Positions 15,859-23,486 of a DNA stretch of 36,996 bases are shown piece by piece. The stretch is from Pseudomonadota bacterium (GTDB lineage: Bacteria > Pseudomonadota > Gammaproteobacteria > Burkholderiales > Burkholderiaceae_C), in assembly GCA_029561195.1 (NCBI GenBank), contig JAKQJK010000363.1:1-36996 (forward strand), read 5' to 3'. The number at the start of each line of letters is the position of its first letter. Positions within the stretch are counted from its first letter, which is position 1. The translations under genes and the position numbers were made by a program. The notes under the pieces were generated by a model. It was not told where the DNA came from. It ran no database searches and saw nothing but the letters and a program-made list of their open reading frames with translations.

Positions 15859-16392
15859 ATGAATTACCCCAACATCAATAGAATCTGGCTGGTTCTGGGA
15901 ACAGCCATTGCAGGCCTGATCGTAGCGGCATGCAAAACTGCACCTCCCCCTCCTGTCGCCGCTCCCCCGGCGCCAGTTGCCATGCCAGCACCCGTACCGG
16001 TACCAGCCCCTCCGGTCGCTGCCGCCCCTGTTGCCCCCCACTTGGGCATGACGTCGAGCGCAGGCACCCCCCGCGATTACCGTCGGGACGCAGCAGGTCA
16101 TTTGTATCGGCAAAACGGCAATCGCGTCTACAAGGGAAAAATGCCGCCGCTGCTGTACGCCGTGGGCGTGCTGAACGTGGAGATCGACGGCCGTGGCAAC
16201 GTGGTTTCCACCAACTGGATGCGTGCTCCTTCGCATGCACCTGAAGTCATGGCTGAAATCGTCCGAACGGTGCGTCAGGCTGCACCCTACCCTGCGCCGG
16301 TACGCATGGGCCGTGTCACCTATACCGACACCTGGTTGTGGGAAAAAAGCGGTCGATTCCAGTTGGATACCCTGACCGAAGGTCAGCTCTAA
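15859..16392 (+). CDS. Pro/Ala-rich lipoprotein with a TonB-C-like domain
   Basis: A 177-residue predicted lipoprotein. The signal sequence ends in IVAAC with the lipobox cysteine at position 25. Residues about 28-68 are a Pro/Ala/Val-rich stretch (repeated PAPV and APP units), typical of a periplasm-spanning linker. The C-terminal 100 residues (LLYAVGVLNVEIDGRGNVVSTNW, VRQAAPYPAPVRMG, DTWLWEKSGRFQLDTL) resemble the TonB C-terminal/energy-transducer fold, though the match is by pattern only. Start ATG 15859 follows CAGGAG closely. It stands alone between xdhC (divergent) and uraH (convergent). I do not know its role; TonB-like proteins anchored by lipid are unusual, so it may be an envelope protein rather than an energy transducer. 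Confidence 0.8.
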   Translation: MNYPNINRIWLVLGTAIAGLIVAACKTAPPPPVAAPPAPVAMPAPVPVPAPPVAAAPVAPHLGMTSSAGTPRDYRRDAAGHLYRQNGNRVYKGKMPPLLYAVGVLNVEIDGRGNVVSTNWMRAPSHAPEVMAEIVRTVRQAAPYPAPVRMGRVTYTDTWLWEKSGRFQLDTLTEGQL

Positions 16393-16408
16393 TTACCCGA
16401 AATCAGTC

Positions 16409-16762
16409 CTAGGAACCCCTGTAGGTCGAGTAGCTCCAGGGGCTGACCAGCAGTGGCACGTGGTAATGCTGGTCGGTGTGTGCCACACCGAAATCCAGAC
16501 TCACCTTGTTCAGAAAATTAGGTTCGGGTAGCGCTACGCTGCGATCCCTGAAATAACCCTGCACATCAAAAACCAGTCGGTAGGTGCCCGCCCGCAGGCT
16601 GGCGTTGTCATACAGCGGCCCGTCCGGGTTGCGCCCGTCCTGGTTCAGGACAAAGCGCTTCACCAGTGTGGCCGAATCGCCGTGGGTGGTGTACAGCGCA
16701 ACTGCCATCCCGGCAGCGGGGCAACCATGCATGGTGTCCAGTACGTGTGTGCTCAAGCCCAT
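16409..16762 (-). CDS. uraH: 5-hydroxyisourate hydrolase
   Basis: Transthyretin-like enzyme that hydrolyses 5-hydroxyisourate, the PuuD product, to OHCU. The 117-residue length is typical. Hallmarks are the N-terminal LSTHVLDT with H6, R44 in QDGRNPDG, HYHVPLLVSP with H99/H101, and the invariant C-terminal YRGS at 114-117. It is cytoplasmic, with no signal peptide. The gene is divergent from gntR, and the 105-bp gap contains the perfect GntR palindrome at 16838-16853, so uraH is very likely in the same regulon. It is separate from the uraD-allC fusion that performs the next step. Confidence 0.97.
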   Translation of the reverse strand: MGLSTHVLDTMHGCPAAGMAVALYTTHGDSATLVKRFVLNQDGRNPDGPLYDNASLRAGTYRLVFDVQGYFRDRSVALPEPNFLNKVSLDFGVAHTDQHYHVPLLVSPWSYSTYRGS

Positions 16763-16837
16763 ATTGCGTCCTTGTTATAAATTCCTGATCGACCCGTGAT
16801 CGCCCTCCTGAAGCCGGTATTCAGCGTACGGAAACCG

Positions 16838-16853
16838 AAAGTGTATACACTTT
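16838..16853. promoter_or_regulatory. GntR-family operator between uraH and gntR
   Basis: Perfect palindrome AAAGTGTATACACTTT, identical to the copy upstream of puuD. It lies 14 bp before the likely gntR start (16868) and 75 bp before uraH, so it can control both directions and supports autoregulation. Confidence 0.85.
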
Positions 16854-16867
16854 TTGAGTTTAACGCT

Positions 16868-17545
16868 ATGATGCCAGCCATGGAAGCATCATCTACCGCC
16901 CTGATTGTTCAGGCGCTCACCAAAGCCATTGTGGAACACCGGCTTCAGCCTGGCAGCAAGCTGGCGGAGCAGAAGCTGGCTGATCACTTTGGCGTATCCC
17001 GAACCCTGGTCCGCCAGGCACTGCTGCAACTCTCGCAACATCAGTTGATCACGCTGGAGCCCGCACGCGGCGCCTTTGTGGCAGCCCCGTCCGTCGCCGA
17101 AGCGAAGCAGGTCTTTGCCGTGCGCCGCATGCTGGAGACCGAGATGACACGCGCGTTCGTGCGCCAAGTCACACCCGCCAAGATCAAGGCGCTACGCGAG
17201 CATGTGGCGCAGGAAAAGTTGGCTGTGCAGCGGGAAGATGCCCCGGGGCGTACCGAGCTTTTGGGCGATTTCCACGTGCGGATGGCTGAACTGATGGGCA
17301 ATGACGTGCTGGCGCAATTGCTCAGCCAGCTGATTTCACGCTGCGCCCTGATTACCCTCATGTACCAAACTTCCCGCGCTGCCGAGCACTCCAATGAGGA
17401 GCACGTGGACATTGTGAAAGCGCTTGCGGCCAAAGACGAAGATCTGTCTGTGAGACTTATGAACGAGCACCTGCTGCACGTCGAAGAAAACCTGACGTTC
17501 GATCGCAAGATTCCCACCAACGACATTTCAATGGCCCTGTCCTGA
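16868..17545 (+). CDS. GntR-family (FadR/FCD) regulator of purine catabolism
   Basis: A 225-residue transcription regulator. Residues about 10-75 are the winged helix (GSKLAEQKLADHFGVSRTLVRQALLQLSQHQLITLEPARGAFVA). The rest is an FCD ligand-binding domain with likely metal residues in DFHVRMAEL, EEHVDIVKAL and NEHLLHVEENL. In-frame ATGs at 16868, 16871 and 16880 are all possible. An upstream start at 16796 is rejected because it would translate through the operator palindrome. It heads the puuE, uraD-allC, M20 series on the plus strand. The palindrome occurs before puuD, before uraH/gntR and before the permease, so it probably represses these until a purine intermediate is bound (inference; the ligand is unknown). 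Confidence 0.92.
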   Translation: MMPAMEASSTALIVQALTKAIVEHRLQPGSKLAEQKLADHFGVSRTLVRQALLQLSQHQLITLEPARGAFVAAPSVAEAKQVFAVRRMLETEMTRAFVRQVTPAKIKALREHVAQEKLAVQREDAPGRTELLGDFHVRMAELMGNDVLAQLLSQLISRCALITLMYQTSRAAEHSNEEHVDIVKALAAKDEDLSVRLMNEHLLHVEENLTFDRKIPTNDISMALS

Positions 17546-17556
17546 GAGAACGCCCC

Positions 17557-18546
17557 ATGTCAAGCGCCCCCTACGATTCAACTGCTACCTATCCCCGCGA
17601 TCTGGCCGGGTATGGACGCAACCCGCCACACGCACAGTGGCCCGACCAGGCACGTATCGCAGTTCAGTTTGTCCTGAATTACGAAGAAGGCGGAGAAAAC
17701 GCCGTGCTGCATGGCGACCCAGCCTCCGAACAATTCCTGTCCGAGATGTTCAGCCCGGCGGCTTTTCCAGCACGCCACATGAGCATGGAAAGCATTTATG
17801 AATACGGTTCGCGCGCAGGCGTTTGGCGAATCCTGCGCGAGTTTGAGAAACGCAAACTGCCGCTCACCGTGTTTGGCGTGAGCATGGCGCTGCAGCGCCA
17901 CCCTGAACTCACGGCTGCATTCAAGGAACTGGGCCACGAAATTGCCTGCCACGGCTGGCGCTGGATCAGTTATCAGAATATCGACGAAGCCACCGAGCGG
18001 GAACACATGCGCATCGGAATGGACATCATTCGGGAGCTAACCGGCGAGCGCCCATTGGGCTGGTACACGGGGCGCGACAGCCCCAACACGCACCGGCTGG
18101 TGGCTGACTATGGTGGCTTTGAATACGACAGCGATTACTACGGCGATGACCTGCCGTTCTGGATGCAGGTCAGGAAAACCGACGGCAGCGTGGTGCCGCA
18201 ACTCATCGTGCCTTACACGCTGGACACCAACGACATGCGCTTCTCTTCTGCACAGGGCTTTGCCCAAGGCGATGATTTCTTCACGTATCTCAAAGACAGC
18301 TTTGATGTGCTGTATGCAGAAGGCGACGCAGCAGGTGCCAACTCACCCAAGATGCTGAGCATTGGCCTGCATTGCCGTTTACTGGGACGACCCGGGCGCA
18401 TGCGGTCGCTGCAAAAATTTCTGGACTACATCCAGGGTCACTCCCATGTCTGGATCTGCCGCCGCCTGGACATTGCCAGGCATTGGGCCAAAACGCACCC
18501 CTCGCACCCCCGCCCTGTTGCCCCATCAACCGTGACCAAAGGCTGA
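17557..18546 (+). CDS. puuE: Allantoinase of the polysaccharide-deacetylase family
   Basis: Hydrolyses allantoin to allantoate in the cytoplasm. The 329 residues match PuuE: an N-terminal YPRDLAGYGRNPPHAQWP, the NodB-like strand AVQFVLNYEEGGENAVLHGD, PARHMSMESIYEYGSRAGVWRILR, HEIACHGWRWISYQ near residue 130, GWYTGRDSPNTHRLV and LSIGLHCRLLGRPGR. This family is unrelated to the amidohydrolase-type allantoinase (AllB). It starts 11 bp after gntR with a GAGAG ribosome site and is followed 3 bp later by uraD-allC, so the genes form one operon. Confidence 0.96.
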   Translation: MSSAPYDSTATYPRDLAGYGRNPPHAQWPDQARIAVQFVLNYEEGGENAVLHGDPASEQFLSEMFSPAAFPARHMSMESIYEYGSRAGVWRILREFEKRKLPLTVFGVSMALQRHPELTAAFKELGHEIACHGWRWISYQNIDEATEREHMRIGMDIIRELTGERPLGWYTGRDSPNTHRLVADYGGFEYDSDYYGDDLPFWMQVRKTDGSVVPQLIVPYTLDTNDMRFSSAQGFAQGDDFFTYLKDSFDVLYAEGDAAGANSPKMLSIGLHCRLLGRPGRMRSLQKFLDYIQGHSHVWICRRLDIARHWAKTHPSHPRPVAPSTVTKG

Positions 18547-18549
18547 ATC

Positions 18550-20352
18550 ATGGCCATCAACCTGCCACAACTGAACGCTGCTTCATCGGCTGAAGCCTTA
18601 CAGCTACTGGACGGGCTTTACGAGCACTCTCCCTGGATCGCCGAAAAGGCCCTGGCACAGCGGCCTTTCAAATCCCTGGCGCACCTGAAGTATGCGATGG
18701 TGCAGGTGCTCAACGCCGCCGGCCGCGAGCCCCAATTAGCCCTGATCCGCGCCCACCCTGAGCTGGCCGGCAAAGCGATGGTCAGCAAAACACTCACCGC
18801 CGAGTCAACACATGAGCAGGGCAAGGCGGGCCTGACAGACTGCACGCCCGCAGAGTTTGCCAAAATCCAGAAGCTGAACGCCGACTACAACGCACGATTC
18901 GGCTTTCCGTTCATTCTGGCCGTACGGGGCGCTCGTGGCACTGGCTTGAGCAAGCAGCGAATCATCGACACCTTTGAGCGACGCCTGCGCAATCCGCTGG
19001 AATTCGAACATGCCGAATGCCTACGTAACATCCACCGCATCGCAGAAATCCGCCTCAATGACAAGTTCGGCTTTGAGCCCGAGTTGGGCCATCGCGTGTG
19101 GGACTGGCATGAGACCCTTGCGCGCCACACGGACCCCGGGTACGCCGAACTCGGTCAGCTCACAGTCACTTACCTCACCGATGCACACCGCGCTTGCGCT
19201 GCGGACATAAAACAGCAGATGCTGGCCTGCGGTTTCGACGAAGCCCACATTGACGCCGTGGGCAACGTGGTCGGTACCTATCGGGCAAGCGATGACGCCA
19301 AGCCCATTACGGGCAGGGCGAAAGCTCCGATCCTGCTCACCGGGAGTCATTTCGACACCGTGCGTAACGGTGGCAAATACGATGGCCGCCTCGGCATTTT
19401 CGTGCCCATGGCTTGCGTGCAGGAACTGAAACGCGCAGGCAGACGGCTGCCCTACGCAATCGAAGTTGTGGGATTTGCAGAAGAGGAAGGCCAGCGCTAT
19501 AAGGCCACCTTCCTCGGATCAGGCGCGCTCACTGGCCACTTCAACCCCGACTGGCTTGACCAGCAGGACGCGGACGGCGTCACCATGCGAGCAGCCATGC
19601 AGCATGCCGGCCTGCCCGCCACGCTGGAAGCCATCCAGACATTGCAACGTGACCCGGAGCGTTATCTCGGCTTTGTTGAAGTGCATATTGAACAGGGCCC
19701 CGTGCTGAACGCCATGGACCTGCCTTTGGGTGTCGTCACCTCAATCAACGGTAGCGCGCGTTACCGGGGCGAGTTCACCGGTGTGGCCAGCCATGCCGGA
19801 ACCACGCCCATGAACCGCCGCCGTGACGCGGCCACAGCAGCAGCCGAACTGGCGTTGTATGCCGAAGCCAGGGCCTCAGCCGATGAAGACTCCGTCGCCA
19901 CGGTGGGCATGTTCGACGTACCCCAAGGCTCCATTAATGTGGTGCCCGGACGCTGCCAGTTCAGTCTGGACATTCGTGCACCCAACAACGCGCAGCGCAA
20001 TGCCGTGGTGGCAGACATCAAGAACCAGGCACTGCGCATTGCCGAGCGGCGGCGTGTGATGTTGCACCTGGAAGAAACCATGATCGCTTCGGCAGCGCCG
20101 TCTGACGCAGCGCTGCGCGGGCACTGGGAAAGCGCCGTCCAGGCCCTGGGTCTGCCGCCATATCAGCTACCCAGCGGGGCGGGTCACGATGCCATGAAAC
20201 TCCACGAGATCATGCCGCAGGCCATGCTGTTTGTGCGCGGGGAAAACTCCGGTATCAGCCACAACCCGCTCGAATCCACCACCAGCGACGATATGCAACT
20301 GGCCGTGGAAGCCTTTTCCGTGCTGATTGAAACCCTCGCTGCTGAATACTGA
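18550..20352 (+). CDS. Fusion of OHCU decarboxylase and allantoate amidohydrolase
   Basis: A 600-residue two-enzyme protein. Residues 1 to about 174 are UraD, which decarboxylates OHCU to S-allantoin (catalytic H69 in IRAHPELAGKA; FGFPFILAVRG; RNPLEFEHAECLRNIHRIAEIRL). Residues about 185-600 are an M20-type allantoate amidohydrolase (AllC) giving ureidoglycine, CO2 and ammonia. Its metal residues are H267 and D278 (GSHFDTVRNGGKYDGRLG), the glutamates in FAEEEGQ near 311, H379 (VHIEQGP) and H571 (ISHNPLES). The fused steps are not consecutive, because PuuE, encoded just upstream, acts between them. The reading frame is continuous through the joint. Start ATG 18550 is 3 bp after the puuE stop. 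Confidence 0.93.
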   Translation: MAINLPQLNAASSAEALQLLDGLYEHSPWIAEKALAQRPFKSLAHLKYAMVQVLNAAGREPQLALIRAHPELAGKAMVSKTLTAESTHEQGKAGLTDCTPAEFAKIQKLNADYNARFGFPFILAVRGARGTGLSKQRIIDTFERRLRNPLEFEHAECLRNIHRIAEIRLNDKFGFEPELGHRVWDWHETLARHTDPGYAELGQLTVTYLTDAHRACAADIKQQMLACGFDEAHIDAVGNVVGTYRASDDAKPITGRAKAPILLTGSHFDTVRNGGKYDGRLGIFVPMACVQELKRAGRRLPYAIEVVGFAEEEGQRYKATFLGSGALTGHFNPDWLDQQDADGVTMRAAMQHAGLPATLEAIQTLQRDPERYLGFVEVHIEQGPVLNAMDLPLGVVTSINGSARYRGEFTGVASHAGTTPMNRRRDAATAAAELALYAEARASADEDSVATVGMFDVPQGSINVVPGRCQFSLDIRAPNNAQRNAVVADIKNQALRIAERRRVMLHLEETMIASAAPSDAALRGHWESAVQALGLPPYQLPSGAGHDAMKLHEIMPQAMLFVRGENSGISHNPLESTTSDDMQLAVEAFSVLIETLAAEY

Positions 20353-20376
20353 TTTTTCTTTTTATCGACTTGAACC

Positions 20377-21600
20377 ATGAACACTTACGAACAATTGGAT
20401 GCCTGGATCGATGCCCACTTTGAAGAACAAGTTCGCTTTCTTCAGAACCTGATTCGCGTGCCCACCGACACGCCGCCCGGCAACAATGCACCGCATGCTG
20501 AGCGCACGGCCGAACTGCTGCACGGTTTCGGGCTGGACGCCGAGAAGCATCCCGTGCCGGAAGCCGAAGTCAAAGCGTTCGGGCTGGAAAGTGTCACTAA
20601 CCTTGTCGTGCGCCGGAATTACGGTCTCGGCAAAACGGTGCTCCTAAACGCCCATGGCGACGTGGTTCCACCCGGTGAAGGCTGGACCAAGAACCCCTAT
20701 GGTGGCGAGATTGAAGACGGCAAAATTTACGGACGCGCTGCAGCCGTCAGTAAATGTGATTTTTCTACATATGCCTTTGCCGTGCGTGCGCTGGAAGCCG
20801 TTGCCAAGCCCAAGGCTGGCAGTGTGGAACTGCTGTTCACCTACGACGAAGAGTTTGGCGGCGAAGTGGGACCTGAGTGGCTGCTCAAACACAAGATCAT
20901 CAAACCTGATTTGATGATTGCTGCAGGCTTCAGCTACCAGGTCATCACGGCCCACAACGGCTGCTTGCAGATGGAAGTCACCGTGCACGGCAAGATGGCG
21001 CACGCCGCCATTCCGGACTCGGGTGTGGACGCAATGCTGGCAGCAGTCACCATCCTCAGCGCGCTGTATCACCAAAATACGCTGTACAAACAAATCAGCT
21101 CCGAAGTGGCCGGTATCAATCACCCCTACCTGAACATCGGCATGATTGAAGGCGGCACCAATACCAACGTGGTGCCGGGCCGGGTCACCTTCAAGCTGGA
21201 CCGGCGCATGATTCCCGAGGAGAACCCGGCTGAAGTGGAAGCAACCCTGCGCAAGATCATCACCGATACCGCAGCACAACACAAAGGTGTGACGGTGGAC
21301 ATCAAACGCATGCTGCTAGCCAACGCCATGCGGCCGCTGCCCGGCAACAAACCGCTAGTGGACGCTATCCAGAAGCATGGTGAGCAGGTGTTTGGCGAGA
21401 AGATACCCGCACTGGGTACGCCGCTATACACCGATGTGCGCCTGTTCTGCGAGGCCGGCATTCCCGGTGTCATTTACGGTGCCGGGCCACGCACGGTATT
21501 GGAGTCCCACGCCAAGCGCGCCGACGAACGGCTGGAGCTGGAAGACCTGCGCCGCGCCACCAAGGTCATTGCCCGCACGCTGAGCGACCTGCTGGCCTGA
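20377..21600 (+). CDS. M20-family (ArgE/DapE-like) hydrolase with altered metal site
   Basis: A 407-residue zinc-hydrolase-like protein, last in the gntR-puuE-uraD/allC series, 24 bp after the fusion gene. Metal-site residues seen are H93 and D95 (NAHGDVVPP), E158-E159 (TYDEEFGG) and H378 (LESHAKRADE). The motif usually reading GRGAADxKGG, which supplies the bridging aspartate, reads GRAAAVSKCD at 119-128, with V124 in the aspartate position. The dimerisation domain (NGCLQMEVTVHGKMAHAAIPDSGVDAM, NTNVVPGRVTFKLDRRMIP) is intact. The substrate is unknown. Context suggests a carbamoyl or ureido compound such as ureidoglycolate or ureidoglycine, since no ureidoglycolate lyase is seen, but the altered metal site makes this uncertain. 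Confidence 0.82.
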   Translation: MNTYEQLDAWIDAHFEEQVRFLQNLIRVPTDTPPGNNAPHAERTAELLHGFGLDAEKHPVPEAEVKAFGLESVTNLVVRRNYGLGKTVLLNAHGDVVPPGEGWTKNPYGGEIEDGKIYGRAAAVSKCDFSTYAFAVRALEAVAKPKAGSVELLFTYDEEFGGEVGPEWLLKHKIIKPDLMIAAGFSYQVITAHNGCLQMEVTVHGKMAHAAIPDSGVDAMLAAVTILSALYHQNTLYKQISSEVAGINHPYLNIGMIEGGTNTNVVPGRVTFKLDRRMIPEENPAEVEATLRKIITDTAAQHKGVTVDIKRMLLANAMRPLPGNKPLVDAIQKHGEQVFGEKIPALGTPLYTDVRLFCEAGIPGVIYGAGPRTVLESHAKRADERLELEDLRRATKVIARTLSDLLA

Positions 21601-21655
21601 CCAGTCAGCACCCGCCTGCTCATTCAGGCACTAAAAGTTAAAAGCACGCAGCCTG

Positions 21656-21690
21656 AAACCCCATGAATGCCCGCAGCATTCTGGGGTTTT
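21656..21690 (+). terminator. Intrinsic terminator after the puuE operon
   Basis: AAACCCCA(T)GAATGC and GCATTCTGGGGTTT pair around the loop CCGCA with a single bulged T, and the 3' arm ends in TTTT. It lies 56 bp after the M20 gene stop and before the permease operator. Confidence 0.8.
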
Positions 21691-21710
21691 CCCCTATCTG
21701 GACTAAGATC

Positions 21711-21726
21711 AAAGTGTATACAGTTT
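21711..21726. promoter_or_regulatory. GntR-family operator upstream of the purine permease
   Basis: AAAGTGTATACAGTTT differs by one base from the perfect palindrome found at 14875 and 16838. It lies 85 bp before the permease start and after the upstream terminator, so the permease has its own promoter under the same regulator (inference). Confidence 0.78.
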
Positions 21727-21811
21727 GGCGTACAGAGTGAAGAACAATTTTCATATCTGAAATCTAGGCCCCACTTTTTCGATCCCTGCAATCTTCTTCA
21801 GGAGACTACAA

Positions 21812-23335
21812 ATGGCTAACCAACAAGTCCACCCCGTGGACGAGCGCCTGCCCGCAGGCAAACTGACCGCCCTTGGCCTGCAACACGTGCTTGTGATGTA
21901 CGCCGGTGCGGTGGCCGTGCCACTCATTGTGGGTCGCGCGCTCAAGCTCAGCCCCGAACAGGTGGCTATGTTGATCTCGGCAGACCTGTTCTGCTGCGGC
22001 CTTGTCACGCTGATCCAGTCGCTGGGAGCCACACAATGGTTTGGCATCAAGCTACCAGTGATGATGGGTGTGACCTTTGCGTCCGTCGCCCCGATGGTCG
22101 CTATGGCCAACAGCCTGCCCGGCGTGGAGGGTGCGGGGTTGATCTTCGGCTCGATCATTGGTGCGGGTGTCATCTCCATCCTGATTGCACCCATCGTCAG
22201 TCGCATGCTGCGCTTCTTTCCACCGGTGGTCACGGGCACCATCATTGCTGTGATCGGGATCAGCCTGATGCGCATTGGCATCAACTGGATTTTTGGCAAC
22301 CCCTTCGGCCCTACAGCCCCCAATGTGGTGAGCCCTGAGCACGCCAAGTGGCTGGCCGACGTGAGCAGCATGGCCAATGCGGCGGTCACACCCGCCGCGG
22401 GCGCCAGCGCACCGGCGGCCGCTATGGTGCCCGCCGTTCCCAAAGGCCTGGCACTCGTCGGGTCGGTACCCAACCCCAAATACGCGCAGATGCCGCACAT
22501 CATCATCGCAGGCATCGTGCTGGTGTCCATCCTGCTGATTGCCAAATACGCCAAAGGCTTCATCGCGAACATCTCGGTGCTTCTGGGCATCATTCTGGGC
22601 GGCGTCATCGCCACCCTGGCCGGGCTGATGACGTTTGAGAAAGTGGCAAAGGCAGGCTGGTTTGATCTGGTGTTGCCCTTTGAGATTGCCACGCCGGTGT
22701 TTGACCCAATCCTCATCATCACGATGACGCTGGTGATGATTGTGGTGATGATCGAATCCACTGGCATGTTCCTCGCGCTCGGCGACATGACCGGCAGGAA
22801 GATCGAGCAAAAAGCATTGGCAGCCGGTTTGCGCACCGATGGTCTGGGCACGCTGATCGGTGGCATTTTCAACACCTTCCCCTACACCAGCTTCTCGCAA
22901 AACGTGGGTCTGGTGGGCGTAACCGGTGTGAAGAGCCGGTTTGTCTGCGTGGCAGGCGGCATCATCTTGATCATTCTGGGCCTGCTGCCCAAGATGGCGG
23001 CGCTGGTGGAATCTTTACCTACGTTCGTGCTGGGCGGTGCAGGTCTGGTGATGTTCGGCATGGTAGCGGCCACCGGTATCCGTATCCTTGGCGGTGTGGA
23101 TTACAAGGGCAACCGCAACAACCTGTTCATCGTGGCCATCTCAATCGGTATTGGCATGATTCCGCTGATTGCACCCAACTTCAAGCAGTGGATGCCACAC
23201 AACATTCACCCGTTGATCGAGTCCGGCATTTTGCTGGCGTCCATTAGCGCTGTCGCGCTGAATCTGTACTTCAACGGCGCGCGGGGTGATGGTTCGGATG
23301 CGGTGGAGGCAGCCAAGCAGGCTGACGCCCATTGA
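21812..23335 (+). CDS. Uracil-xanthine/urate permease (NCS2 family)
   Basis: A 507-residue inner-membrane symporter for oxidised purines. The NCS2 signature QNVGLVGVTGVK begins at Q363, preceded by NTFPYTSFS. The N-terminal QHVLVMYAGAVAVPLIVG and many hydrophobic helices fit the usual 14-helix UraA/XanQ fold. The family transports xanthine, urate or uracil with protons; context favours xanthine or urate. An Ala/Pro-rich insert (about 190-215, NAAVTPAAGASAPAAAM) lies between helices and is longer than in typical members. ATG 21812 follows AGGAG. Its own GntR operator and the terminator before it show separate transcription from the puuE operon. Confidence 0.93.
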   Translation: MANQQVHPVDERLPAGKLTALGLQHVLVMYAGAVAVPLIVGRALKLSPEQVAMLISADLFCCGLVTLIQSLGATQWFGIKLPVMMGVTFASVAPMVAMANSLPGVEGAGLIFGSIIGAGVISILIAPIVSRMLRFFPPVVTGTIIAVIGISLMRIGINWIFGNPFGPTAPNVVSPEHAKWLADVSSMANAAVTPAAGASAPAAAMVPAVPKGLALVGSVPNPKYAQMPHIIIAGIVLVSILLIAKYAKGFIANISVLLGIILGGVIATLAGLMTFEKVAKAGWFDLVLPFEIATPVFDPILIITMTLVMIVVMIESTGMFLALGDMTGRKIEQKALAAGLRTDGLGTLIGGIFNTFPYTSFSQNVGLVGVTGVKSRFVCVAGGIILIILGLLPKMAALVESLPTFVLGGAGLVMFGMVAATGIRILGGVDYKGNRNNLFIVAISIGIGMIPLIAPNFKQWMPHNIHPLIESGILLASISAVALNLYFNGARGDGSDAVEAAKQADAH

Positions 23336-23348
23336 TGAAGTGAAACCT

Positions 23349-23409
23349 GTTTGCTATATATTTAGTAGCTTCTTAAGCATACCCGACGGGGAATAAAGGC
23401 CAATTTAGC
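23349..23409 (+). repeat. Dispersed 61-bp repeat, intergenic copy A
   Basis: Begins 14 bp after the permease stop. It shares about 46 of 61 positions, without gaps, with the copy at 24791-24851, including TTTGCTATATATTT, TAGCT, CCGAC, GGG and GGCCAATT. It also matches the puuD-internal copy. Confidence 0.8.
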
Positions 23410-23437
23410 CCCGAAATATTGCCAAGAACCCTGCATA

Positions 23438-23485
23438 CCGGGCTGCCGCAAGTCACCATGTCTATGGTGGCCGGCAGGCGCCCGG
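23438..23485. terminator. Long imperfect hairpin between convergent genes
   Basis: Nested pairing arms CCGGG/CCCGG, CTGCCG/CGGCAG and CACCAT/ATGGTG surround a 4-nt loop, with small internal loops. It lies just before the stop of the leftward solute-binding gene and after the rightward permease. It may terminate transcription in either direction, though no T run follows. Confidence 0.5.
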
Positions 23486-23486
23486 C

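Noticed and set aside
16796..16867. Longer N-terminus for the GntR regulator
   Set aside because: It would translate the operator palindrome; family members begin close to the winged helix.
22052..22900. 282-codon minus-strand frame within the permease
   Set aside because: His/Asp/Arg-rich antisense of hydrophobic codons, a common artefact opposite membrane-protein genes.
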